From contig NZ_CP087724.1 in the NCBI RefSeq assembly GCF_024972755.1, positions 1,302,001 to 1,366,000 on the forward strand: DNA of 64,000 bases, given 5' to 3'. Shown here piece by piece: positions 43,110 to 50,410 of the stretch; the first letter of the stretch is position 1; each line of letters begins with the position of its first letter. A program made the position numbers and the translations under genes. Source of the DNA: Halanaeroarchaeum sp. HSR-CO (lineage in GTDB: Archaea; Halobacteriota; Halobacteria; Halobacteriales; Halobacteriaceae). A model generated the notes under the pieces. That model did no database searches. It was not told the origin of the DNA and was given only the letters and a program-made list of their open reading frames with translations.

Positions 43110-44177
43110 ATGCGACGCATCGGGCTGGTGGTGAATCCGATCGCCGGCATGGGCGGACGAGTGGGGCTCAAAGGCACCGATGGCATGGTGGAACGGGCCC
43201 GGGAACTGGGCGCCGAACCCCGGGCTCCGGACCGTGCGGTTCGGGCCCTCGAATCGCTCCGGAACCGTGCATCCGAGATCACCGTGGTTACCTGGGGGTC
43301 CCCGATGGGGGAGGACGAAGCCACCGCTGCGGGGTTCGAACCCACGATCCTGGGTCGGCCCGATGGCGACCGAACGACTGCCGCCGACACTCACCGGGCG
43401 GTCGAAGCGTTCGTCGCCGAGGACGTCGATCTCATCCTCTTCGTGGGTGGCGATGGCACCGCGGTCGACGTCGCGACCACGCTCGACGACGGTGGCGGCA
43501 CGATCCCGATCCTCGGCGTACCGGCTGGTGTGAAGGTCTTCTCGTCGGTCTTTGCCGTCAGCCCCGAGGCCGCGGGGCGACTCGCCGCGACCTTCGAAGA
43601 CTGGGAGCGACGCGAGGTCAACGATATCGACGAGGAAGCCTACCGGGCTGGGACGGTTCGTGCCGCTCCGAAGGGTGTTGCGAGAGTACCCGTCGATGGC
43701 GAGCTCCAGTCATCGAAGCAGGTCATGGGGGGTGACGTCGAATCCCTCGCGCGCGGCGTGGCGGACGCCGTCGAACCCGGCGTCACGTACGTCCTCGGCC
43801 CCGGTGGGACGTTGCAGACGGTAAAAGACGCACTTGGATTCGAGGGCAGCCCCCTCGGTGTGGACGTCTACCGTAATGGAGCGGTCGTCGTCCGCGATGC
43901 GAACGAAGCGGAGATACTCGACGAACTTGGGCCCGAGAACGTGATCGTCGTCTCACCGATCGGCGGGCAGGGGTTCGTCTTCGGGCGGGGGAACGATCAA
44001 CTATCGCCGGCGGTGATACGGGACTGCGATCTCGAGATCGTGGCCTCGCGTGAGAAACTGGAATCCACCGGTGTCCTCCGTGTCGATACGGGTGACGAAT
44101 CGCTCGACGATGCTCTCAGGGGATGGGTCAGGGTCCGAACCGGTCGATTCGAACAACGGATGATCAAGATCGTCTGA
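43110..44177 (+). CDS. ATP-NAD kinase family protein
   Basis: 355 residues. The opening is RIGLVVNPIAGMGGRVGLKG. The NAD-kinase/diacylglycerol-kinase GGDGT motif is at 113-117 (FVGGDGTAVD), followed by GVPAGVKVFSSVFAVSP. The C-terminal beta domain holds GPGGTLQTVKD and SPIGGQGFVFGRGNDQLSP. This is the long COG3199 type found in archaea, distinct from the short canonical NAD kinase; some members sit in acetoin clusters. It may phosphorylate NAD or another small substrate. T6 at 43080-43085 lies at promoter distance. Confidence 0.86.
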   Translation: MRRIGLVVNPIAGMGGRVGLKGTDGMVERARELGAEPRAPDRAVRALESLRNRASEITVVTWGSPMGEDEATAAGFEPTILGRPDGDRTTAADTHRAVEAFVAEDVDLILFVGGDGTAVDVATTLDDGGGTIPILGVPAGVKVFSSVFAVSPEAAGRLAATFEDWERREVNDIDEEAYRAGTVRAAPKGVARVPVDGELQSSKQVMGGDVESLARGVADAVEPGVTYVLGPGGTLQTVKDALGFEGSPLGVDVYRNGAVVVRDANEAEILDELGPENVIVVSPIGGQGFVFGRGNDQLSPAVIRDCDLEIVASREKLESTGVLRVDTGDESLDDALRGWVRVRTGRFEQRMIKIV

Positions 44178-44214
44178 GTACGTCTCGTCGACAGGATGTG
44201 GTGTGTGGCTACCA

Positions 44215-44226
44215 GCCACTAGTGGC
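44215..44226. repeat. 12-bp perfect palindrome upstream of the PhoU-like gene
   Basis: GCCACTAGTGGC lies 54 bp before the ATG at 44280 and 38 bp after the NAD-kinase-like stop. It could be an operator or part of a weak terminator. Confidence 0.45.
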
Positions 44227-44279
44227 CAATGTTTGACGTAGAGATAAGATTAAGGCCCCTAATGTATTAAAGAGCCTAT

Positions 44280-45308
44280 ATGGATACGAGGAAGGTACAG
44301 CGGTTGGGTCCATCGACCCTGGCGATGACGCTGCCCGCCGAGTGGGCCCGGCAACAGGACGTCGAGAAGGGCGATTCGGTCACCGTTCGTGAGAGTAGCA
44401 AGGGGACGCTCACGATTACCCCGGAATCGGCACACGGCGAGGAGAGCGAGGCGACCATCCACGTCGAGAAGTTCGACGTCGACGCCGTCGAACGCGCGAT
44501 CATCGGACAGTACGTGCTCGGGCGACGCATCATCCACGTCACCGCCGACGGGACGCTGGGGAGCGATCACATCAACGCGGTGTACAACGCAGAGACCCAA
44601 CTGATGGGACTGGGTGTCATCGAGGAGACGCCGGACCGAATCACGATTCGTTGTTCGGTCGACCCCGAGGACTTCACGCTCGACAATCTATTGAAACGGC
44701 TCGAAAGCACCGGGCGGACGATGCGCGGTGAGGCGATCAAGGCCCTCGCCCACGGCAACCGGGACCTGGCCCAGCGCGCCAAGAACCGCGAGCGGCAGGC
44801 CAACAAAATCTTCGTGTTGCTGTTGCGATTGATCTTCACCGCCTATCAGAATCCGAGCCTGGCGCGCGCGGTCGGGCTCTCCGACGGCTTTCCCCTTATT
44901 GCCTACCGTTCGGTCGCGAAGAGCCTCGAGTTGACGGCGGACAACGCCGAGGACATCGCGGACATCGTCACGGAGAGCGAGGAGGGGACACTCGCCGTGG
45001 ATTCGGCCACGTTACGCCGCATCCGTGAATTCAACGACCAGGTCGACGAGATCTCACAGCTCGCCGTGGAGGCGGTGGTCGAGCGCGATTACGACAAGAC
45101 GATCGAGGCCCGGTCGCTGTTCCGGGAGATCGGCGATCGCGAGGTAGACATTCTGGAGGACCTCCCCGAGATGGAAAATTGCGAATTACTCATGGTCAGA
45201 GACGTCCTCGTCGCCCTCCAGCAGACCGCCGAATACGCCATGCGGAACGTCGAGATCGCGTCGAACCTGGCCCTGAACGAGCAATCCGATTACACGACCA
45301 TCTCGTAA
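44280..45308 (+). CDS. AbrB-PhoU fusion, phosphate uptake regulator
   Basis: 342 residues. A SpoVT/AbrB swapped-hairpin DNA-binding domain (about 1-50; RKVQRLGPSTLAMTLPAEWA, QDVEKGDSVTVRESSKGTLT) is followed by helical PhoU-type repeats (about 120-335). PhoU domains monitor the phosphate-transport system. The AbrB fusion is the archaeal form and lets the protein act as a transcription regulator. No pst genes are in the window, so it may be an orphan. The 102-bp upstream region is AT-rich and has a 12-bp palindrome. Confidence 0.9.
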   Translation: MDTRKVQRLGPSTLAMTLPAEWARQQDVEKGDSVTVRESSKGTLTITPESAHGEESEATIHVEKFDVDAVERAIIGQYVLGRRIIHVTADGTLGSDHINAVYNAETQLMGLGVIEETPDRITIRCSVDPEDFTLDNLLKRLESTGRTMRGEAIKALAHGNRDLAQRAKNRERQANKIFVLLLRLIFTAYQNPSLARAVGLSDGFPLIAYRSVAKSLELTADNAEDIADIVTESEEGTLAVDSATLRRIREFNDQVDEISQLAVEAVVERDYDKTIEARSLFREIGDREVDILEDLPEMENCELLMVRDVLVALQQTAEYAMRNVEIASNLALNEQSDYTTIS

Positions 45309-45365
45309 GCGGCTCCGCTTCCCGTCCGAAAGACCGTCGAGCATCGAAGCAGTCGTTCGTGTACA

Positions 45366-45371
45366 TTTATA
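45366..45371 (+). promoter_or_regulatory. TATA box of the small DUF7525-like gene
   Basis: TTTATA is centred 27 bp before the ATG at 45396, leaderless spacing. Confidence 0.65.
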
Positions 45372-45395
45372 GGGATACGCTGGAAAGAATCGATC

Positions 45396-45581
45396 ATGGC
45401 GACTACGACGAGTGATACGGAAACTGATATCGATACCGGGTTCGGGATACTGTTCGGGCTCCTCGCCGCTGCATCGGCGGGCGTCGCCCTGTTCGTCGAG
45501 GGACTCCCCAGGAGTCTCGGCTTCGGGGCGGCCGTCGTCTTCGGCATCCTCCTCGTCGTCTCCCTACACGTATACCGCTGA
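45396..45581 (+). CDS. Small membrane protein, DUF7525-like
   Basis: 61 residues: an acidic Thr-rich N-terminus (about 1-15), then two hydrophobic helices (about 16-33 and 42-58; FGILFGLLAAASAGVALFVE, FGAAVVFGILLVVSLHVYR). The pattern fits a haloarchaeal small-protein family I recall as DUF7525. A TATA box at leaderless distance supports expression. Function unknown. Confidence 0.75.
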   Translation: MATTTSDTETDIDTGFGILFGLLAAASAGVALFVEGLPRSLGFGAAVVFGILLVVSLHVYR

Positions 45582-45649
45582 ACTGTGTCGATGGTACGGT
45601 ATTCGAACCAGCTGAAACAGTTAACCGTGTCCAGAGCTAATGATGAGTG

Positions 45650-45874
45650 ATGCCCGAATACACCGAAGAGGAACGCCAGATCCTCGCATACCTTCGGGAC
45701 AGCGTGTCCGGTGGCGAGCGCTATTTCCGTGCGAAGAACATCGCCGAAGCCCTGGGCCTCTCCGCGAAACAGGTCGGCGTCAGACTCGCTGGCCTGTCGG
45801 AGAAATCCGACGACGTCGACATCCAGAAGTGGGGCCGGTCGCGCTCTACGACCTGGCGCGTCGAACCGGCGTGA
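45650..45874 (+). CDS. Small winged-helix-like protein, DUF7123 family
   Basis: 74 residues from the ATG at 45650. The segments YTEEERQILAYLRDSVSGG, YFRAKNIAEALGLSAKQVGV and a short wing ending STTWRVEPA match the haloarchaeal DUF7123 pattern (ERxLxxYL...F.SK.IA.E.GLS.K.IG...TTWRV). It may be a small DNA- or RNA-binding regulator. It lies 37 bp before the SRPBCC gene in the same direction. Confidence 0.78.
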   Translation: MPEYTEEERQILAYLRDSVSGGERYFRAKNIAEALGLSAKQVGVRLAGLSEKSDDVDIQKWGRSRSTTWRVEPA

Positions 45875-45911
45875 CCGGCGACTTTTTGACGGGCCCGGGG
45901 GAAGGTCTTCC

Positions 45912-46334
45912 ATGAGCGTTCGGGTCGAACGGAGCTTCGATGTCGACGCTACGCCCGAGGATATCTGGGAGTTCATCGCCGATCCCGCCCACCGAGCCAG
46001 GGCCATCAGCGTCGTGGATCGTTTCGACCAGCACGGCGAGACGACGGTCTGGCATATCGCCCTTCCAATCCCGTTCGTCCGCACCACTATCCGCGTCAGG
46101 ACCAGAGACGTCGTGCGAGAACCGCCGGAATACGTCAAGTTCGAGGGTCGTTCGACGGCTTTCGACGTTACCGGAGAACACACGATCTCCGTGGAGGGAC
46201 AGGCCTCGCGAGTCAGGAACGTATTCGTCGTCGATGGCAGGGCTCCAGGTGTCGAGCGATTCTTCGAGCGAAACTTCGAATCGGAGATTCGCAATCTCGA
46301 GCGAGCTCTTCGACGCTACTTGGCAGAGCAATGA
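45912..46334 (+). CDS. SRPBCC (CoxG/START-like) family protein
   Basis: 140 residues from the ATG at 45912. The helix-grip fold opens with RVERSFDVDATPEDIWEFIA and DPAHRARAISVVDRF. Beta-strands follow, ending in a long C-terminal helix (ESEIRNLERALRRYLAEQ). Such proteins bind hydrophobic ligands in a cavity; the CoxG-like group helps hydrogenase or CO-dehydrogenase membrane attachment in bacteria, but no such genes are here. ATGA overlap with the nitrilase gene at 46331 indicates coupling. Confidence 0.83.
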   Translation: MSVRVERSFDVDATPEDIWEFIADPAHRARAISVVDRFDQHGETTVWHIALPIPFVRTTIRVRTRDVVREPPEYVKFEGRSTAFDVTGEHTISVEGQASRVRNVFVVDGRAPGVERFFERNFESEIRNLERALRRYLAEQ

Positions 46335-47131
46335 AACTCGCACTCGCACAGCTGGACGTCGCGGAAGCCGCCCCCGAGACCAACCGCACTCTCGCGGTCC
46401 AGGCCATCGAATCGGCTGCGGCCAGTGGTGCAGACCTGGTGGCCCTCCCCGAGCTGTGGAACGTCGGGTTCTTCGCGTTCGACAGCTACGAGACCCTCGC
46501 AGAACCACTCGATGGGCCGTCGCTCTCGCTCGTCCGCGAGACCGCGGCAGCGAACGACGTCGGTCTCCTCGCGGGGAGCATCGTCGAGAACCTGGCCGAG
46601 AGTGACGCCGATGGCCCCGCAGAGACGGGCCTGTCGAACACGACCGTCCTCTACGACCGGGACGGGAGCCGACTCGCCACGTACCGTAAACAGCACCTCT
46701 TCGGCTACGAATCGGCGGAGAACCAGCTCCTCGTCCCCGGCGACTCGCTGGGCGTCGCGTCCTTCGAGGGATTCACCGTCGGAATGACGACGTGCTACGA
46801 TCTTCGCTTTCCCGAACTGTATCGTGCACTCCTCGAGCAAGGCGTCACGCTGGTACTCGTCCCGAGCGCCTGGCCGTACCCGCGGGTCGAACACTGGAAG
46901 ACCCTTCCCCGGGCACGAGCCGTCGAGAATCTCTTCTACGTGGCGACGGTCAACGGTGCAGCGACGTTCGACGCAGCGACGCTCCTCGGCCGGTCGACCA
47001 TCTACGACCCCTGGGGAACCGAACTCGCGAGTTCCGGGGACGAACCGACGCTCGTCTTCGCGGACATCGACCCGGAACGCGTGACGGCGGTCCGAGAGGA
47101 GTTCCCCGCTATCGACGACCGGCGGGAATGA
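46331..47131 (+). CDS. Carbon-nitrogen hydrolase (nitrilase superfamily)
   Basis: 266 residues. The catalytic triad is E41 (LPELWNVGF), K120 (YRKQHLFGYE) and C155 (MTTCYDLRFPELYR). This places it with the Nit2/omega-amidase-like branch, which hydrolyses 2-oxoglutaramate-type omega-amides; other amides are possible. It is cytoplasmic. It begins inside the stop codon of the SRPBCC gene. Confidence 0.9.
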   Translation: MKLALAQLDVAEAAPETNRTLAVQAIESAAASGADLVALPELWNVGFFAFDSYETLAEPLDGPSLSLVRETAAANDVGLLAGSIVENLAESDADGPAETGLSNTTVLYDRDGSRLATYRKQHLFGYESAENQLLVPGDSLGVASFEGFTVGMTTCYDLRFPELYRALLEQGVTLVLVPSAWPYPRVEHWKTLPRARAVENLFYVATVNGAATFDAATLLGRSTIYDPWGTELASSGDEPTLVFADIDPERVTAVREEFPAIDDRRE

Positions 47132-47142
47132 ATGCGGACAGG

Positions 47143-47148
47143 TTTATA
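47143..47148 (+). promoter_or_regulatory. TATA-like box in a convergent intergenic region
   Basis: TTTATA lies 12 bp after the nitrilase stop, pointing into a 192-bp gap with no good protein gene. Transcription would start near 47173, just before a GC-rich inverted repeat. Confidence 0.3.
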
Positions 47149-47246
47149 CGTGAGAAGGAACAACCGGTAAGTGCCGGCAACTGACGCTTTTCTCGTCATA
47201 CGCTGGCAACAAAACCTACACGCGGCGCCCGACGGCCCGACTCCGG

Positions 47247-47279
47247 GTGTCCAAGCGACACGGGGCACCGCCTGGACAC
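47247..47279. terminator. Inverted repeat between convergent genes (possible two-way terminator or sRNA stem)
   Basis: A perfect 7-bp inverted repeat, GTGTCCA (47247-47253) and TGGACAC (47273-47279), encloses a 19-nt loop. A smaller stem CCCG/CGGG (47236-47247) overlaps it. It lies between the nitrilase and rio1 3' ends. No T-run follows. Confidence 0.35.
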
Positions 47280-47323
47280 TCCGCCCGGTCCGCTCCTCGT
47301 TCACAACTCGTGCAGTGAATCGG

Positions 47324-48145
47324 CTATTCCTGATCCTCGCCCGTTTCGACCCTCGTCAGCGTTGCGACCGCGTTTTCCACGGCCTCGGCGTCGAAATCGT
47401 GGTCGGGACGAAGATTGACGAATGCCAGAAAACTCGTCGCCTCCTCGAGTGCCGATGGCGAATAGTACGTGTCCGCAGCGGTGACTGCGGCTTCGGCGCC
47501 GATATGCGGTTCCAGTGCGGCCAGTGCACACGCCAGATCGTAGGCCCTCGCGTCGTCGATCCCGTCCTCGTCGACGTTCGTCGCATCGATGAAAAACAGG
47601 TCTCCGTCGTGGACGAGGACGTTCTCCTCTCGGAGGTCTCCATGTGCCAGGTCGTTCGCGTGCATCGTCGAGAGCGCCTGAAAGACGTCGCTGGCGTATT
47701 CCTCGACGTCTTCGGCGGGGAGTTGATCCAGCGTCACGAAGTCATCCAGGTACTCCATCACCACGACCCCTAGACCGCCGACTGCGAACGCCTCGACGGG
47801 ATCGGGCGCGTTCACTCCGATATCCGCCATTCGACGGGTCGCCTCGAGTTCGTGGCGAGCCATCTCGACCGGCCCATCGGAGCGTTCGAAGAAACCCTCA
47901 CCACCCGCCGTGAACGCGCCGAGGTTCCGTGCACCAGTGAACAGCGCGTGGACGAAGGCGTTCTGTGGGGTGATGACTTTGACGAACCACGTCTCGTCGA
48001 CGACCAGTGGTGTCGAGAGCCAGTTGTCCGCCTCCAGGAACGTGACGCGAACGACCGGCCGATCGTACCTGTCGGCGATATCGTGGGCGACCTCCTCGAT
48101 CTGCTCCCAGGAGAGTGTTCCACGAATCAACTGACGAAGGTCCAT
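47324..48145 (-). CDS. rio1: RIO1-family serine/threonine kinase
   Basis: 273 residues from the ATG at 48145 (MDLRQLIRGTLSWEQIEEVA). The catalytic loop is AHGDLREENVLVHDGDLFFI (about 175-194), and the metal-binding aspartate follows in FFIDATNVD. Hinge-region VVVMEYLDDFVTL lies near 128. RIO1 proteins are atypical kinases/ATPases that mature the small ribosomal subunit. Archaeal RIO1 is commonly linked to KH-domain and eIF1A genes, which are not adjacent here. It is divergent from the acyl-CoA dehydrogenase gene (84 bp). Confidence 0.88.
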   Translation of the reverse strand: MDLRQLIRGTLSWEQIEEVAHDIADRYDRPVVRVTFLEADNWLSTPLVVDETWFVKVITPQNAFVHALFTGARNLGAFTAGGEGFFERSDGPVEMARHELEATRRMADIGVNAPDPVEAFAVGGLGVVVMEYLDDFVTLDQLPAEDVEEYASDVFQALSTMHANDLAHGDLREENVLVHDGDLFFIDATNVDEDGIDDARAYDLACALAALEPHIGAEAAVTAADTYYSPSALEEATSFLAFVNLRPDHDFDAEAVENAVATLTRVETGEDQE

Positions 48146-48200
48146 CGATTGACGGGAGGGCGCGAACCCCGAAAGACCCTTCGCAGAATTAGTCGACAAA

Positions 48201-48207
48201 TTTATGA
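48201..48207 (+). promoter_or_regulatory. TATA-like box of the acyl-CoA dehydrogenase gene
   Basis: TTTATGA is centred 26 bp before the ATG at 48230, leaderless spacing, in the divergent region with rio1. Confidence 0.5.
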
Positions 48208-48229
48208 TAGTTAGACGCTACCACATACC

Positions 48230-49372
48230 ATGGATTTCAGCCTGCCGGACGACCATCGCATGACTCGCGACGCCGTCCGAGCGTTCGCGGAGGCGGAAAT
48301 CGAACCGATCGCCCAGGAGATAGAAGACGAGAAGCGGTTTCCAGCGGAGATCTTCGATCAGTTGGCCGATATCGACGTGATGGGTGTCCCGATCGACGAG
48401 GACTTCGGTGGTCTCGGTGGCGGTCAGTTACTGTACGCACTCGTCGTGGAGGAACTGGGTCGTGTGTCGGGATCGGTCGGCCTTTCGTATGCGGCCCACG
48501 TCTCACTGGGGTCGAAACCACTCGATATGTTCGGGACCGCCGAGCAGAAGCGACGGTGGCTTCGCCCACTCGCGACGGGCGAACACATGGGTGCGTGGGC
48601 CCTGACCGAACCGGAGAGCGGCAGTGACGCGAGTGATATGGACACGACGGCCGAACGGGACGGCGACGAGTGGGTGCTCGACGGGACGAAGCAGTTCATC
48701 ACCAACGCCAACGTCGCCGGCTCGGTCCTCGTCAAGGCGGTAACTGACCCGACGGCCGGGTACGGCGGTATCACGACGTTCATCGTCGACCCTGCGGAGG
48801 ACGACGGGTTCGAGATAGCGAACGTCTGGGACAAGATGGGACTGAACGCCTCGCCGACATGTGAGATCCACCTGGACGACGTACGGCTCGCCGACGACCG
48901 AGTTCTCGGCGAACCAGGTGATGGCTGGAAGCAGACGATGAAAACACTGACTGGCGGTCGCATCTCCATCGCCGCCCTCTCGGTCGGCATCGCCCAGGGG
49001 TCGTTCGACGTCGCGACGGAGTACGCCCAGGAACGCGAGCAGTTCGGGCAACCGATATCGGAGTTCGACGCCATCCGCGACAAACTCGTCGGAATGGACC
49101 GGAAAATAGAGCGCGCCCGCCTGCTCACCCACAAGGCGGCGTCGACCTACGATAACGGCGAGGAGGCGGTCCGAATAAGCTCGATGGCGAAGTGGGACGC
49201 CAGCGAGGCCGCCCGCGAGGTGTCGAACGAAGCGGTCCAGACGCTCGGCGGCTACGGCTACACGACGGAGTTCGCCCCCCAACGCCACCTCGCGGACGCG
49301 AAGTTGATGGAGATCGGCGAGGGGACCAGCGAGATCCAGCAACTCGTCATCGGGCGCCAACTGGGCCTATAA
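48230..49372 (+). CDS. Acyl-CoA dehydrogenase
   Basis: 380 residues, full length. The FAD/substrate segment is GAWALTEPESGSDASDMDT (about 122-140), the middle domain has KQFITNANVAGSVLVKAV, and the catalytic Glu is in EIGEGTSEIQQLVIGRQLG near the C-terminus. The GYGYTTEFAPQRHLADAK block is also standard. It should oxidise a short- or branched-chain acyl-CoA to the enoyl-CoA, passing electrons to ETF. No ETF or thiolase is adjacent. Chain-length preference is unknown. Confidence 0.93.
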   Translation: MDFSLPDDHRMTRDAVRAFAEAEIEPIAQEIEDEKRFPAEIFDQLADIDVMGVPIDEDFGGLGGGQLLYALVVEELGRVSGSVGLSYAAHVSLGSKPLDMFGTAEQKRRWLRPLATGEHMGAWALTEPESGSDASDMDTTAERDGDEWVLDGTKQFITNANVAGSVLVKAVTDPTAGYGGITTFIVDPAEDDGFEIANVWDKMGLNASPTCEIHLDDVRLADDRVLGEPGDGWKQTMKTLTGGRISIAALSVGIAQGSFDVATEYAQEREQFGQPISEFDAIRDKLVGMDRKIERARLLTHKAASTYDNGEEAVRISSMAKWDASEAAREVSNEAVQTLGGYGYTTEFAPQRHLADAKLMEIGEGTSEIQQLVIGRQLGL

Positions 49373-49392
49373 AGCGCCCGGTAGACCGCCGC

Positions 49393-49821
49393 TCAGGACC
49401 GGTCGTCGAGGATGCGGCCGATTATCTTCCGTGTGGAGAGGAGTTCTCCATCGTAGCGCGGGTCTCGACCGGAGGCACGGCGGACCATACAGTCGAGACC
49501 ACGGGAGGCGAGTTCGGATTCGATCGCGTCGACGTCGTGGTGCTGGTCGTAACCGAGGGCGATCACGTCCGGGTCGATATCCTCGATCGGGACGAAAATG
49601 TCGTCCTCGTCTCCGATGTGGGCCTCGTCGACGACCTCCAGGGCTGCGACGACGTCTCTTCGTTGTCGATTCGGCAGTATCGGTGGTTCCTTGTGCGTCA
49701 CGTTCTCTCGTCTGGCGACGATGACGTGGAGTTCGTCTCCCATCTCGGCGGCGTCACTGAGATAGTGGACGTGACCGGGATGGATGATGTCAAAGGTACC
49801 CTGGGCTACGACGCGTGTCAT
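49393..49821 (-). CDS. ribL: FAD synthase, archaeal cytidylyltransferase-like type
   Basis: 142 residues. The nucleotidyltransferase motif [15 protein letters not shown] has HPGH at 14-17, and the C-terminal motif is [10 protein letters not shown] (ISSTxI-like). The segment [20 protein letters not shown] is shared with archaeal RibL, which adenylylates FMN to FAD. A cysteine-bearing segment ([15 protein letters not shown]) lies near 110. The ATG at 49821 follows the stop codon of the JAMM gene without any spacer, so the two form an operon. Confidence 0.87.
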   Translation of the reverse strand: MTRVVAQGTFDIIHPGHVHYLSDAAEMGDELHVIVARRENVTHKEPPILPNRQRRDVVAALEVVDEAHIGDEDDIFVPIEDIDPDVIALGYDQHHDVDAIESELASRGLDCMVRRASGRDPRYDGELLSTRKIIGRILDDRS

Positions 49822-50307
49822 TCACAACTCTCTGTCTATGTCTTCCTGGGTGAAGTCGAAAAACGATTCTGGGTCGGGGAGATCGACGTCCAACACGGAC
49901 AGCGACCGCCGTTCTCCCTCGCTGTCGAAGGAACGCCAGTCGTCGGGGCCGTACGGTGCTCCGAGGATAACGTGGACGACGCCGGCACCGAAGGTGCTCC
50001 TGTCCTCGTCGCTCGGCCGCAGGACGCCGTTCGGATGGGAGTGAACCGACCCCACCGTTCGGTTGTCGTTCGGGACGAGGTGTCGTTTCATCGTCGCGCT
50101 GGTCGGCCCGGATTTCGTCCCGGGGATAACCAGGATATCGGTGATGACGACTCCCTCCCGTCCCGAGAATCCATCGAGATCCCCGGCCGGCGTCGCCTGG
50201 AGGATCCCGAGGTACTCGTTTGGATGTGCATCTCTCGCGGCCTCACGGGCGAAATCCAGCGTCTCGGCGGCGATACCGAGGACGGGCGGTCGCGAGCCGA
50301 TACGCAT
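49822..50307 (-). CDS. JAMM/MPN+ metalloprotease (desampylase-like)
   Basis: 161 residues from the ATG at 50307. The complete JAMM zinc site is present: E31, H89, H91 and S99-x-x-D102 (GSVHSHPNGVLRPSDEDRST). In haloarchaea stand-alone JAMM proteins of this size remove ubiquitin-like SAMP modifiers from proteins and release SAMP for sulfur transfer. Longer open frames start upstream in the divergent gene and are rejected. Its stop directly abuts the ribL ATG. Desampylase activity is inferred from the family. Confidence 0.87.
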   Translation of the reverse strand: MRIGSRPPVLGIAAETLDFAREAARDAHPNEYLGILQATPAGDLDGFSGREGVVITDILVIPGTKSGPTSATMKRHLVPNDNRTVGSVHSHPNGVLRPSDEDRSTFGAGVVHVILGAPYGPDDWRSFDSEGERRSLSVLDVDLPDPESFFDFTQEDIDREL

Positions 50308-50410
50308 ACTCCTTGTTGACCGCTGGGCCGTTCTAAGGGTTCCGGAACGACGGTCCGTTGGACCGAACCCGTAAAGAGTTAACCGGACCGACGGATACCA
50401 TCCACCAGCA

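Noticed and set aside
47171-47773. 200-codon plus-strand ORF across the rio1 region
   Set aside because: Most of it is antisense to rio1, whose kinase motifs are clear, and it shows no family signature.
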